A DNA stretch of 64,000 nucleotides from an uncultured Pelagibacteraceae bacterium (GTDB lineage Bacteria > Pseudomonadota > Alphaproteobacteria > Pelagibacterales > Pelagibacteraceae), in assembly GCA_902576765.1 (NCBI GenBank), contig CACGWH010000001.1:39395-103394 (forward strand), written 5' to 3'. The notes under the pieces are model-generated. The model made no database searches and had not been told where the DNA came from. It worked only from the letters and a program-made list of their open reading frames with translations. Positions 47,854 to 57,409 of this stretch are shown here, piece after piece. The number at the start of each line of letters is the position of its first letter. Position 1 is the first letter of the stretch. Position numbers and translations under genes: made by a program.

Positions 47854-49630
47854 CTATTTTAAAAGTAATTTCTATTTTTGCACCTTCAGAAATTGAAATA
47901 AAATTAATTTCTCCGTTATGATCATTTATAATTTTACTTACTATTGATAAACCTAAACCAGTACCGTTTTTTTTTGTAGTATAATAAGGATTTAGTATTT
48001 CTTTAATGTTATTTGTTTTTTTATCAAAGCCTAAACCATTATCAATCAATATAAACTTAATATGATCATTATTATCTAAAATTTCAATTGCTATTTTTTT
48101 CTCAAAATTTGGGTCTTTTTCAGTTTTTTGCTCAATACTTTCAATAGAATTCTTGATCAAATTAAAAAATACTCTTCCCATTTGCTCTTTATCACAATTA
48201 AATAAAATTTTTTCTAAATTTTTTGAAAAGGTAATAATTATTGATTTATCAATTTCGGAAACTAATTTTATATTCTCCTCTAAAATTTTGATTAAATCAT
48301 TATTTTTAAAAATTGGTTTTGGCATTCTTGCAAAATCAGAAAATTCGTTAACTAAATTTTCAATTTGTTTTATTTGATTATTTATGATTTTAAGATTTTC
48401 CTTAAAATTAATTTGATCTTGCTCATCTATTTTATCAGAATATCTATCTTTAATTCTATCTATGGTTAATTGAATAGGAGTTAATGGGTTTTTAATTTCG
48501 TGTGCAAGTTTTCTTGCCAAATTTCCCCAAGCTTCATGTCTTTCAGTTATAATTAATTTCTCTTGTTGATTTTTCAACCTCTTAATCATCAAATTAAAAT
48601 TTTTATTTAATACTTCCATATCTTTATCAGTTTTAATTTCAGGTACTTTGATATCTAAGTCACCCTGACCGATTGCTGTTGAAGCTAATATCAAATTATT
48701 TATGGACCTAAAAAACCTTGAAGAAAATCTTATAGCGATAGTTATTGATACAAATAATAATAAAGAAACTATTATAATGTAGATTATAGCAAAGGAAATT
48801 TTTATTCCTGTGCTTCTTTCCTCAACGTTATAATAAAAGCTTATAGCCTCTTGAGACTCGTTTAGATAATTTGAAATATCTTTATCTAAATATTTTACAA
48901 CATATAAAAATCTATTTTCAAAATTTTGCAATCTCATAATTGCAGCAGAAATATTAGCTGGAGCGTTAATTATCTTTAATGGACGATCATCTTCTAATAC
49001 TAGATTTAATGCTCGATCTATAGGTGGCTTATAATTCTCTTTATTTTCTGAAGAATAAAATAAAACTTTATCTTTATCGATTATGTGTATTTCATCTACA
49101 TTTCTAATTAATTTTTGCGTTCTTAAAAATCGAAGATATTCGTTTGAATTTTCATTAAGGAATTTTGCACTTTTATTAGTATCAAACGCTATCAAGATTA
49201 TATCAGCTTCAATCTTATTTCTTACTTCTTGAACGTAGCTTTTTGCTAATTCGTAAGAATTATTAACAACTGTTGTAACTTTTTTGTCAAAATATTTTTC
49301 TAAAGCAAAAGTAAATAAAAATAATGAAAAAATAGAAATTAAAATCGATGGTATTAGCGTAAATAAAGAAAAATAAGTTATATATCTTTTGTTAGAAGTT
49401 AATCCGTCTTTATCAATATCAATTTTGATAGATTTTTTAATTTCATTGAAAATAAATACAAATAATAAAAAAAGTAAAAATATATTTAAAATTAATAAAT
49501 ACTGTAAATTATCTTGGTTAAGTTCTATAAAGCCTCTATCGATAAATGTTAAAAATGTTAAAAAACCTATAAATAGTGTGATACTAGATAGAATTATGAT
49601 AAATATATTTTTTTTCAAAAACTCAACCAT
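47828..49630 (-). CDS. ntrY: NtrY sensor histidine kinase, lacking the PAS domain
   Basis: Membrane kinase for NtrX. The 600 residues have three N-terminal helices (about 8-28, 43-62, 84-110), a periplasmic-type segment (111-278), a fourth helix (279-302), HAMP (303-355), HisKA box LARKLAHEIKNPLTP with His377, and HATPase with DNGLGFDKK and GTGLGLSIVSKI. Family members usually have 700 or more residues with a PAS domain between HAMP and HisKA; here HAMP runs straight into HisKA. ntrB and ntrC, normal upstream neighbours, are absent. It is divergent from ispDF over 26 bases. Confidence 0.95.
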   Translation of the reverse strand: MVEFLKKNIFIIILSSITLFIGFLTFLTFIDRGFIELNQDNLQYLLILNIFLLFLLFVFIFNEIKKSIKIDIDKDGLTSNKRYITYFSLFTLIPSILISIFSLFLFTFALEKYFDKKVTTVVNNSYELAKSYVQEVRNKIEADIILIAFDTNKSAKFLNENSNEYLRFLRTQKLIRNVDEIHIIDKDKVLFYSSENKENYKPPIDRALNLVLEDDRPLKIINAPANISAAIMRLQNFENRFLYVVKYLDKDISNYLNESQEAISFYYNVEERSTGIKISFAIIYIIIVSLLLFVSITIAIRFSSRFFRSINNLILASTAIGQGDLDIKVPEIKTDKDMEVLNKNFNLMIKRLKNQQEKLIITERHEAWGNLARKLAHEIKNPLTPIQLTIDRIKDRYSDKIDEQDQINFKENLKIINNQIKQIENLVNEFSDFARMPKPIFKNNDLIKILEENIKLVSEIDKSIIITFSKNLEKILFNCDKEQMGRVFFNLIKNSIESIEQKTEKDPNFEKKIAIEILDNNDHIKFILIDNGLGFDKKTNNIKEILNPYYTTKKNGTGLGLSIVSKIINDHNGEINFISISEGAKIEITFKIDGNRNTHS

Positions 49631-49640
49631 AATTTAGAAT

Positions 49641-49646
49641 TATAGT
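49641..49646 (+). promoter_or_regulatory. Candidate -10 element before ispDF
   Basis: TATAGT ends 10 bases before the ispDF ATG, and there is no Shine-Dalgarno. If used, the transcript would begin about 3-5 bases before the start codon, so the mRNA would be nearly leaderless. Its position in a 26-base divergent gap leaves few alternatives. Confidence 0.4.
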
Positions 49647-49656
49647 ATTTAAATAA

Positions 49657-50763
49657 ATGAACAACTACTTTGTAATATTAGCGGCAGGTAAAAGTAAGAG
49701 ATTTCATAAAAATTTGGACAAACAATTCTATATTTATAAAAATAAAGAGATTATCGAACATTCAATAGAAAAATCATTAAATTCAAAGCTTTTTAAGAAA
49801 ATAATAGTTGTCACAAATAATGCTATTCATTTTAAAAATAAAATATATTCCAAGTCTATTAAAATTATTAAAGGAGGAAAAGAACGATCGGACTCTACAT
49901 TAAATGCATTGAAATTTATAAAAAAATATAAACCAAAAAATGTCTTTATACATGATGCTGCTAGACCAAATTTTTCAATAAGATTACTTAAAAAAATAAC
50001 AAATAGTTTAAAAAAAAATAAAGCTGTTGTACCTATAATTTCTTCAAAAGATTCAATAAAATACAAAATTAAAAATCGAGTATTTAACATTAAAAGAAAT
50101 GATTCATTTTTAACTCAAACACCACAAGCGTTTGCATTTAAAGAATTATACAATTTAGCAATAAATCAAAACAATCAAGTGAGTGATGAGGCATCCCTTT
50201 TTATAAATAATGATTATAAAATAAAATTTATACCAGGTGAAAATCAAAATAATAAAATTACTTTTTTAGATGATATTAATGAACCAAAAACTTTTTTTGG
50301 CATAGGCTTTGATATTCATAAATTAGTTAAAAATAGAAGACTTTATTTAGGTGGATCAAGAATACCTTTTCATTCTGGACTTAAAGGCCATTCAGATGGA
50401 GATGTAATTTTGCATTCAATAATTGATGCAATTTTAGGTGCTACACAAAAAAAAGATATTGGTAGTCTTTTTCCTAATACAAAAAAATTTAAGAATATTA
50501 AATCTGTAAAAATGTTAAAACCCATCTTAATTAATTTAGATAAGGCAAATTTTATTATAAATAATCTTGATATTAATTTAATTTGCGAGCAGCCTAAAGT
50601 TTCAAAATATAGAAATAAGATAGTTAATTCTATTTCAAAAATTATGAATTTAAATAATAACCAAATTAATTTAAAAGGTAAAACAGTTGAAAAATTAGGA
50701 TTAATAGGTAAAGAGAAAGCCATAGCTTGTGAAGTTATAATTTCAATCACAAAGTATGATTAA
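49657..50763 (+). CDS. ispDF: Bifunctional IspD/IspF (MEP isoprenoid pathway)
   Basis: Fusion of 2-C-methyl-D-erythritol 4-phosphate cytidylyltransferase (IspD, about 1-212) and 2-C-methyl-D-erythritol 2,4-cyclodiphosphate synthase (IspF, about 214-368). IspD motifs are LAAGKSKRF (8-16) and HDAARPNF; IspF shows GIGFDIHKL with metal ligands Asp219 and His221, and GHSDGDVILHSIIDAILGA. The fused form is usual in alphaproteobacteria. It overlaps pgpA by 8 bases. Confidence 0.97.
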   Translation: MNNYFVILAAGKSKRFHKNLDKQFYIYKNKEIIEHSIEKSLNSKLFKKIIVVTNNAIHFKNKIYSKSIKIIKGGKERSDSTLNALKFIKKYKPKNVFIHDAARPNFSIRLLKKITNSLKKNKAVVPIISSKDSIKYKIKNRVFNIKRNDSFLTQTPQAFAFKELYNLAINQNNQVSDEASLFINNDYKIKFIPGENQNNKITFLDDINEPKTFFGIGFDIHKLVKNRRLYLGGSRIPFHSGLKGHSDGDVILHSIIDAILGATQKKDIGSLFPNTKKFKNIKSVKMLKPILINLDKANFIINNLDINLICEQPKVSKYRNKIVNSISKIMNLNNNQINLKGKTVEKLGLIGKEKAIACEVIISITKYD

Positions 50764-51259
50764 AAATTTAAACTCGTTATTTGTAACAATGTTTGGTTTA
50801 GGAAAAATAAAACCTATTCCTGGAACCTATGGATCTTTGGCTACGGTAATTATACTTTATTTTTTTTTTCATATTCTATCTATTCCTTCAAATATAATAT
50901 TATTAGGTTTATTGATCATTTTTGTATTATCTTTTTTTTCTGTTGCCTTGCACATTAAAGATAGTGATAATAAAGATCCTAAAGAGGTAATAATTGATGA
51001 ATTCATTGGTCAATCTATTCCAATTTATTTATACGAGATTTCTCATGGAATAAAAAAATCTCCTGATGAAGCTCTAATATTTTATGGTGTTTGTTTTATC
51101 CTGTTTCGATTTTTTGATATTGTAAAACCTTTCCCTGTTAATTATTTTGACAAAAACTACAAAAATAGTTTTGGTGTAATTATGGATGATGTTTGTGCAG
51201 GATTTTATGTTGTTATATCTTTAATTTGTTTTATGGTTTTAAGTAGTTATTTGATGTGA
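50756..51259 (+). CDS. pgpA: Phosphatidylglycerophosphatase A
   Basis: Membrane phosphatase giving phosphatidylglycerol. The 167 residues show the family start GLGKIKPIPGTYGSLATV, the metal-binding VIIDEFIGQSIP and FRFFDIVKPFPVNYFDK, and GVIMDDVCAGFYVVI near the end, with four helices. The gene sits between ispDF and the CinA-like gene, a conserved order in this class; its stop overlaps the next ATG (TGATG). Confidence 0.96.
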   Translation: MIKNLNSLFVTMFGLGKIKPIPGTYGSLATVIILYFFFHILSIPSNIILLGLLIIFVLSFFSVALHIKDSDNKDPKEVIIDEFIGQSIPIYLYEISHGIKKSPDEALIFYGVCFILFRFFDIVKPFPVNYFDKNYKNSFGVIMDDVCAGFYVVISLICFMVLSSYLM

Positions 51260-51720
51260 TGAAATCATTAATTAAGATTTTAGCCAAAAAGAAACTTAGA
51301 ATTTCGGTTGTAGAATCATGCACTGGTGGACTACTAGCTAGCAAAATAACATCTACAAGTGGAGCATCTAAAGTATTTAATTTAGGATTTGTTACTTATT
51401 CAAACCATGCAAAAATAAAAATTTTAAAAGTAAATAAAAATATTATTCAGAAATACGGTGCAGTAAGTCACGAATGCTGTTTAATGATGGTAAACAATTT
51501 ATCTAAAATCTCAAAAGCCAATATTAATGTTTCAATTACTGGAATAGCGGGCCCAAAAGGTGGTACTAAATCAAAACCTGTAGGATTAGTTTATATTGGA
51601 ATTAAGAAAGGTAATAAAATTAGTGTAAATAAGTGCTTATTTAAAAGTAAAAAAAGATCTTCAATACAAAAAGCTTCAGTGAATAAAGCCTTAAATTTAA
51701 TTCTTAGAACTGTGAAATAA
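51259..51720 (+). CDS. pncC: CinA C-terminal domain protein, nicotinamide-nucleotide amidohydrolase
   Basis: Converts NMN to nicotinate mononucleotide in pyridine-nucleotide salvage. The protein is the single CinA-C domain: VVESCTGGLLASKITSTSGAS with the catalytic Ser/Thr, FVTYSNHAKIKIL, SITGIAGPKGGTKSKPVGLV. I prefer the ATG at 51259 (153 aa), overlapping the pgpA stop; a GTG one codon earlier is possible. Its 3' end overlaps the convergent ratA by 24 bases. Confidence 0.94.
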   Translation: MKSLIKILAKKKLRISVVESCTGGLLASKITSTSGASKVFNLGFVTYSNHAKIKILKVNKNIIQKYGAVSHECCLMMVNNLSKISKANINVSITGIAGPKGGTKSKPVGLVYIGIKKGNKISVNKCLFKSKKRSSIQKASVNKALNLILRTVK

Positions 51721-52155
51721 TTCTTTTGCTCTCTTCTGAAAAGCGTCAGCAATTTTCTCTAATCCAAATTGAAATGAAATGATCATTAAAGAATTTAAAA
51801 ATTTATTTTTGATTTCAAAATCAATATCAAAAGTTACTTCTGTATAACCATTTTTTTGATCACTAAAAATCCAATTATTTGATAGATGGTTTAAAGGTCC
51901 ATCAATATTTTTTACAAATATAGAATCTTTTTTTTTATTAAAGATCACATCACTTTTATATGTATCTTTAAATGGTCCTTTTCCAATTGTAAGGTCAGCA
52001 ATAATATTCTTTAGATCACCTTGGTCTTTATTTTTATATATTTTTGCATTATAGCAAAAAGGAACAAATTCTGGATATTTTTCAATGTCTAAAACCAAAT
52101 CTATTAAATCTTTTTTTTTACATTCAATTAATCGCTTAACTGAAGCCTTGGGCAT
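51697..52155 (-). CDS. ratA: RatA/Coq10-like START-domain protein
   Basis: A 152-residue polyketide-cyclase/START fold protein of the Coq10/RatA family (starts PKASVKRLIECKKKDLIDLVLDIEKYPEFVPFC; key part VLDIEKYPEFVPFCYNAK). Relatives bind ubiquinone intermediates (Coq10) or are described as inhibitors of ribosome subunit association (RatA). Context next to lipA is standard in alphaproteobacteria and does not settle which role applies. The start overlaps the lipA stop by one base. Confidence 0.9.
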   Translation of the reverse strand: MPKASVKRLIECKKKDLIDLVLDIEKYPEFVPFCYNAKIYKNKDQGDLKNIIADLTIGKGPFKDTYKSDVIFNKKKDSIFVKNIDGPLNHLSNNWIFSDQKNGYTEVTFDIDFEIKNKFLNSLMIISFQFGLEKIADAFQKRAKELFHSSKN

Positions 52156-53075
52156 TAATTGATGTTAATTCGGTTTTGCTGAAGTTTGGCAAAATCTTCA
52201 TCTGCATGATAAGAAGATCTAGTTAAAGGAGATGATGAAACTAATAAAAAACCTTTAGCTTTTGCAATTTTTCCTAATTCGTCAAATTCTTGTGGTGTAT
52301 AATATCTTTCGAGTGGAAAATGTCTGACAGATGGCTGTAAATATTGACCGATAGTTAGAAAATCTACATCAGCAGATTTTAAATCATCCATAACTTGTAA
52401 AATTTCATCTCTGGTTTCACCAAGACCAACCATTATTCCTGACTTAGTAAAAATTTTTTTATTTACTATTTTGGCATTTTTTAAAAGTTCTAAAGATGCA
52501 AAATATCTAGAACCTGGTCTTACTTTTAAATAGAGACTAGGAACAGTTTCAATATTATGATTAAAAACATCAGGGTTAGCCTCTAAAACTTTTTTATAAG
52601 AGTCACCTTTTCTCAAAAAATCTGGCGTCAAAACTTCAATTGTAGTATTAGGATTAGTTTTTCGTGTTTGATTAATTACTTCATAAAAATGATTAGATCC
52701 GCCATCATCCAAATCATCTCGATCAACTGATGTAATTACAACGTGTTTTAAATTTAATTTTTTTACAGCTTCTGCAATTTTTATTGGCTCAAGAGAGTCA
52801 AGTTTTCCTGGTTTACCAGTTTTAACATCACAAAATGCACATGCTCTTGTGCAAGTATCACCCATGATCATGAATGTAGCGTGTCTTTTGCTCCAACATT
52901 CAGTAATATTTGGACAATTAGCTTCCTGACAAACTGTTACAAGATTATTTTTATTTACAATTGTTTTTGTTAAGAAAAACTCTTTGCTGTTTGATAATTT
53001 TGATCTTATCCAATTCGGTTTTTTTTTAATTGGATTTATCGGTTTATTTCTTTTTTCTGGATGTCTAATTTTCAT
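52155..53075 (-). CDS. lipA: Lipoyl synthase
   Basis: Radical-SAM enzyme inserting two sulfurs into octanoyl-lipoyl domains. The 306 residues contain both clusters: auxiliary cysteines C49, C54, C60 ([14 protein letters not shown]) and the radical-SAM triad C75, C79, C82 ([11 protein letters not shown]). The C-terminal RSSY motif (LTRSSYHAD) supplies the Ser ligand. It overlaps ftsB by 11 bases. In many alphaproteobacteria pdhABC-lpd lie between ftsB and lipA; they are absent here. Confidence 0.98.
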   Translation of the reverse strand: MKIRHPEKRNKPINPIKKKPNWIRSKLSNSKEFFLTKTIVNKNNLVTVCQEANCPNITECWSKRHATFMIMGDTCTRACAFCDVKTGKPGKLDSLEPIKIAEAVKKLNLKHVVITSVDRDDLDDGGSNHFYEVINQTRKTNPNTTIEVLTPDFLRKGDSYKKVLEANPDVFNHNIETVPSLYLKVRPGSRYFASLELLKNAKIVNKKIFTKSGIMVGLGETRDEILQVMDDLKSADVDFLTIGQYLQPSVRHFPLERYYTPQEFDELGKIAKAKGFLLVSSSPLTRSSYHADEDFAKLQQNRININ

Positions 53076-53367
53076 TATTTTTAATTATATAAATTTTTTC
53101 ATTTTTTTTGCCAAATAATAACCTTTCTCTAATCAAAGTTTCAATATAATCAAGATCAAGATTGTCACTTAATAATGAATTTTTAAAATCCAAGTCATTT
53201 ATTTGATTAATTAATAAGGATTCCTGTTTTTGTAAGTTTTTTAAAAATTTTTTTTTTTCAAAATAAGAGATTAAACCTCTTTGTCCAGACAAAAGGTTGA
53301 AAAAAAAGTACAATATTAAAAAAATAGATATTAGTAAAAAATAGTTTTTTTTTAATCTTTTAAGCAT
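53065..53367 (-). CDS. ftsB: FtsB/DivIC-family septum formation initiator
   Basis: Small bitopic division protein linking FtsL and FtsQ. The 100 residues have a short cytoplasmic N-terminus, one helix (about 9-25), a coiled coil (about 40-75) with Leu heptads, and the end [17 protein letters not shown], typical of the family. Its position after eno is conserved across many proteobacteria. The start overlaps the eno stop by one base. Confidence 0.9.
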   Translation of the reverse strand: MLKRLKKNYFLLISIFLILYFFFNLLSGQRGLISYFEKKKFLKNLQKQESLLINQINDLDFKNSLLSDNLDLDYIETLIRERLLFGKKNEKIYIIKNNEN

Positions 53368-54623
53368 TAATGAATCTTATTCATTCTTGCTTTTTTGCCA
53401 AGTTCTTCTTCAATACGTAATAATTGATTATATTTAGCTACTCTTTCAGATCTAGCCAAAGATCCAGTTTTAATTTGATTTGAATTAGTTCCAACAGCTA
53501 AATCAGCAATAAAAGTGTCCTCACTATCTCCGGACCTATGAGAAATAATAGTTTTGAAACCAATAATTTGGGCAAATTTTATAACTTCGAGTGTTTCGGA
53601 GACAGTGCCAATTTGGTTAAGTTTTATCAATATTGCATTAGATGAAACATTTAAAAATCCCTTTTTAAGTCTTTCTAAATTTGTTACATAAAGATCATCA
53701 CCAACTATTTGAACTTTTTGAGTTGATTTCATCAACTTATTCCATGAAATCCAATCATTTTCAGCAAACGGATCTTCAATAGATTTAATTTTATATTTTT
53801 TTATTATTTTTTTATACTCTTTAATTGATTTATCTACAGATACATAATTTTTTGAATGAATAGAATATTTATTTTTTTTATACAATTCATTTGCAGCTAC
53901 ATCTAAACAAATCGAAATATCTTTGCCATTTTTAAAACCAGATTTTTTAATTGCTGACACTATAAGGTCTAAAGCTTTGTTATTGCTTGAGATCATTGGT
54001 GCAAATCCACCTTCATCACCTACAGATGTAGATAATCCATTATTTTTTAATAATTTTTTTAAATTATTTATTACCAAAAAACACATTCTCATTGCCTCAG
54101 AAAAACTTTTTGCTTTATCAGGTCTAATCATAAATTCTTGAATTCTCAAATCGTTATTTGCATGCGCACCACCATTAATTATATTCATTAACGGATAAGG
54201 AAGCTGAAAATTGTTTTTTACAGAAAAAGTTTTATATAAAGGTAACTTCTTCACTTTAGCAGAAAGTTTTTTAACTGCCATTGAAACAGCAAGAATTGAG
54301 TTGGCTCCTAATTTTGCTTTTTGTCTTGTGCCATCTAAGTTAATCATCAACGAGTCAATTCTTTCTTGATTATGAATATTTTCACCTTTTAATTTTTTAA
54401 AAATTTTAGAATTTACTAATTTGATTGCATTTAAAACACTTTTACCTAAATATTTTTTATTATTAATATCTCTTTTTTCAAAAGCCTCATAAGTACCAGT
54501 GGATGCACCTGAAGGACAAATGGCTTTAGCGCTATTATTTTTTATAAAAACTTCAGCCTCTACAGTTGGATTACCTCTGCTGTCATAAATTTGACGTGCT
54601 TTTACTTTTAAAATTTGACTCAC
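53367..54623 (-). CDS. eno: Enolase
   Basis: Interconverts 2-phosphoglycerate and phosphoenolpyruvate. The 418 residues show KARQIYDSRGNPTVEAEV, GGAHANNDLRIQEFMI, SVGDEGGFAP with the catalytic Glu, the metal ligand in SIEDPFAENDW, VGDDLYVTN, and the signature LIKLNQIGTVSET with the catalytic Lys, then SHRSGDSEDTFIADLAV. It is about 10 residues shorter than usual. The start is GTG, overlapping the kdsA TAG (TAGTG). PEP it makes is the substrate of KdsA upstream. Confidence 0.98.
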   Translation of the reverse strand: MSQILKVKARQIYDSRGNPTVEAEVFIKNNSAKAICPSGASTGTYEAFEKRDINNKKYLGKSVLNAIKLVNSKIFKKLKGENIHNQERIDSLMINLDGTRQKAKLGANSILAVSMAVKKLSAKVKKLPLYKTFSVKNNFQLPYPLMNIINGGAHANNDLRIQEFMIRPDKAKSFSEAMRMCFLVINNLKKLLKNNGLSTSVGDEGGFAPMISSNNKALDLIVSAIKKSGFKNGKDISICLDVAANELYKKNKYSIHSKNYVSVDKSIKEYKKIIKKYKIKSIEDPFAENDWISWNKLMKSTQKVQIVGDDLYVTNLERLKKGFLNVSSNAILIKLNQIGTVSETLEVIKFAQIIGFKTIISHRSGDSEDTFIADLAVGTNSNQIKTGSLARSERVAKYNQLLRIEEELGKKARMNKIH

Positions 54624-55447
54624 TAATTTTTAATTAAGTTATCTATATCTGTAAGTTGTTTTAACAAACTCTCTAGTTTATTTAATGGAACCATATTAGG
54701 TCCATCTGAGGGTGCGTTATCTGGGTCCTGGTGAGTTTCTATAAAAACTCCTGCAACACCTACAGCTACAGCTGCTCTCGCTAGATACTCAACGAATTCT
54801 CTTTGACCTCCACTTTTTTCTCCTAGTCCACCAGGTTGCTGAACAGAATGTGTAGCATCAAATATCACTGGATAACCATTTTTTGCCATTATAGGTATTG
54901 ACCTCATATCTGAAACTAATGTGTTATAACCAAAACTTGCTCCCCTCTCTGTAACTAAAATATTTTTATTTCCAGAATCTGAAATTTTCTTAGTTACATT
55001 TACCATATCCCATGGTGCTAAGAATTGACCTTTTTTTACATTAATTATTTTATTAGTGCTAGCTGCAGCTACTAACAAGTCTGTTTGTCTGCACAAGAAA
55101 GCAGGAATTTGTAATATATCAACGTGCTTCGCAACTATAGAGCATTGTTCTATATTATGAATATCTGTCAAAACAGGTATATTTAGTTCTTTTTTAATTT
55201 TATCAAATACAGGAAGAGAAGCTTCCAAACCTGCTCCTCTTTTGCCTTTGAGGCTTGTTCTATTGGCTTTATCAAATGATGTTTTATAAATAAAACCTAA
55301 ACCAAATTTACCAGTAATTTCTTTTATTTTACCAGCCATATCCATTGCATGTTGCTCTGACTCAAGTTGACAAGGACCAGCGATAATACAAATTTTTTTA
55401 TCGTTTGAGATTTCTATTTTTCCACAATTAACTTTTATGTTGTTCAT
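54623..55447 (-). CDS. kdsA: 3-deoxy-8-phosphooctulonate (KDO-8-P) synthase
   Basis: Condenses arabinose 5-phosphate and PEP for the LPS inner core. The 274 residues include [60 protein letters not shown] and [12 protein letters not shown]. It implies that the organism makes Kdo-containing LPS. It overlaps pyrG by 4 bases (ATGA). Confidence 0.98.
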   Translation of the reverse strand: MNNIKVNCGKIEISNDKKICIIAGPCQLESEQHAMDMAGKIKEITGKFGLGFIYKTSFDKANRTSLKGKRGAGLEASLPVFDKIKKELNIPVLTDIHNIEQCSIVAKHVDILQIPAFLCRQTDLLVAAASTNKIINVKKGQFLAPWDMVNVTKKISDSGNKNILVTERGASFGYNTLVSDMRSIPIMAKNGYPVIFDATHSVQQPGGLGEKSGGQREFVEYLARAAVAVGVAGVFIETHQDPDNAPSDGPNMVPLNKLESLLKQLTDIDNLIKN

Positions 55448-57060
55448 TTATGATTTTTAGCTGCTTTGATAAAAGATGAGAATAAAGGATGAGGAGCTAA
55501 AGGTCTAGATTTAAATTCTGGATGAAACTGAACACCAATAAACCAAGGATGATTTTTTAGTTCAATTATCTCAGGTAATAAACCATCTGGAGATAAACCA
55601 GAAAAAACCAATCCTTTTTTCTCAAATTTGTCCTTATAGTTAATATTAACTTCATATCTGTGTCGATGTCTCTCGTTAACTACTTTCTTTCCATAAATCT
55701 TTCTAATCATAGAATTATCTTTCAATTTAGCCTCGTAAGAACCCAATCTCATTGTGCCTCCCAAGTCTTTATCTGTTCCTTTTATAGTTTTGCCGTCTTT
55801 AATCCATTCATTTATTAAACCTATAACTGGAAGTCCATTTTTATCAAACTCACTAGAAGTGGCTTTTTTTAAATTTAGTTTGTTTCTTGCAAATTCGATT
55901 ATTGCCATTTGCATTCCATAACAAATTCCGAGGAATGGGATTTTATTATTTCTTGCATATTTAATTGCAGCAATTTTTCCGTGAGTACCTCTTTTACCAA
56001 AACCACCAGGTATTAAAATTCCAGAAATATTTTTAAGTTTTTTTGGTATCTCTGATAATTCTAATTTCTCAGAATCAATCCTAACTAGGTTTACTTTAGT
56101 ATTATTTTCAATACCACCATGGGTGAGTGCTTCATCAAGAGATTTATAGGCATCTTTTAATTCGATATACTTTCCAATAATTGCAATATTTACTTGTTTT
56201 TTTGTTTGTAAAATAATTTTAGTAATTTTTTTCCAAGGATTTAAATTAACTGGTTTTTTTGATTTTAAATTAAAGTAATTTAAAACTTGAATATCTAATT
56301 TTTCCTTAAAAAAACTGATTGGTGCCTCATAAATAGTCCTCACATCTACAGTTTCAATTACATTTTTAATGTTAACATTACAAAATAATGATATTTTTTT
56401 TCTATGTTCCAATGGTATTGATCTCTCAGATCTACAAATAATTATGTCTGGCTGAATACCTATACTTCTTAATTCTTTGACAGAATGTTGGGTAGGTTTG
56501 GTTTTAATTTCATCTGAGGATTTTAAGTAAGGAACAAGCGTTAAATGAATGAATAGCGTATTTTTTTTTCCTATATCATTTGCAAACTGTCTTATTGCTT
56601 CTATAAAAGGTAAGCTTTCAATATCTCCTACAATTCCACCTATTTCACAAATTACAAAATCTTCCTTTGATGAGTCTTTTTTAATAAATTCTTTAATACG
56701 ATCTGTAATATGGGGTATTACTTGAACAGTTTTACCAAGATATTCTCCTTTACGTTCTTTTTTGAGAACATCATTATAAATTTTTCCTGTTGTTATATTA
56801 TCTGATTTTTTAGCTGACACTCCAGAAAATCTTTCATAATGACCTAAATCAAGATCTGTTTCTGCTCCATCATCAGTTACAAAAACCTCTCCATGTTGAA
56901 ATGGACTCATCGTACCTGGATCTACATTTAAATAAGGATCAAGTTTTCTTAATCTAACTTTATAACCTCTAGATTGAAGTAAATAAGCTAATGAAGCTGA
57001 AGAGAGACCTTTTCCTAATGATGAAACCACGCCGCCCGTGACAAATATAAATCGCGCCAT
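55444..57060 (-). CDS. pyrG: CTP synthase
   Basis: Glutamine-dependent amination of UTP to CTP. The 538 residues have the N-terminal synthetase ([40 protein letters not shown]) and a C-terminal class I glutaminase with catalytic Cys in [10 protein letters not shown] and His-Glu in [11 protein letters not shown]. It lies 40 bases after secG; secG-pyrG-kdsA-eno is a common alphaproteobacterial order. Confidence 0.98.
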   Translation of the reverse strand: MARFIFVTGGVVSSLGKGLSSASLAYLLQSRGYKVRLRKLDPYLNVDPGTMSPFQHGEVFVTDDGAETDLDLGHYERFSGVSAKKSDNITTGKIYNDVLKKERKGEYLGKTVQVIPHITDRIKEFIKKDSSKEDFVICEIGGIVGDIESLPFIEAIRQFANDIGKKNTLFIHLTLVPYLKSSDEIKTKPTQHSVKELRSIGIQPDIIICRSERSIPLEHRKKISLFCNVNIKNVIETVDVRTIYEAPISFFKEKLDIQVLNYFNLKSKKPVNLNPWKKITKIILQTKKQVNIAIIGKYIELKDAYKSLDEALTHGGIENNTKVNLVRIDSEKLELSEIPKKLKNISGILIPGGFGKRGTHGKIAAIKYARNNKIPFLGICYGMQMAIIEFARNKLNLKKATSSEFDKNGLPVIGLINEWIKDGKTIKGTDKDLGGTMRLGSYEAKLKDNSMIRKIYGKKVVNERHRHRYEVNINYKDKFEKKGLVFSGLSPDGLLPEIIELKNHPWFIGVQFHPEFKSRPLAPHPLFSSFIKAAKNHK

Positions 57061-57100
57061 GGAATTATCTTATAGCGAATAAAAAAGCGATTGAAAAGGA

Positions 57101-57403
57101 TTAATTATTATTCTCTGGTATTTCAGGTGTATCTTCGGTCTTTTCTTTCACTGTGTCCAAAACAGATGATGTTGGAGCCAAATCACCTCTAGAAATGATA
57201 GTGAGACCTAAACTACAAATAATAAATAATGCAGCAACTATAGCAGTTGCTTTGGTCATAAAATTACCAGCAGATCTTGAAAACATAAAATTTTCTTGTG
57301 AAACACCTATTCCTAGTGCCCCACCCTCAGATTTTTGCATTAAAACTAGTAAAACTAAAATAATTGCAAATATGATATTAAGGATTAAAAAAATATTTTC
57401 CAT
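57101..57403 (-). CDS. secG: Preprotein translocase subunit SecG
   Basis: Small SecYEG subunit with two helices (about 3-20 and 51-70). The family motif LVLMQKSEGGALGIG is followed by the second helix and an acidic tail (KEKTEDTPEIPENNN). The length of 100 aa is normal. It begins 6 bases after the tpiA stop. Confidence 0.95.
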   Translation of the reverse strand: MENIFLILNIIFAIILVLLVLMQKSEGGALGIGVSQENFMFSRSAGNFMTKATAIVAALFIICSLGLTIISRGDLAPTSSVLDTVKEKTEDTPEIPENNN

Positions 57404-57409
57404 GGAGTT

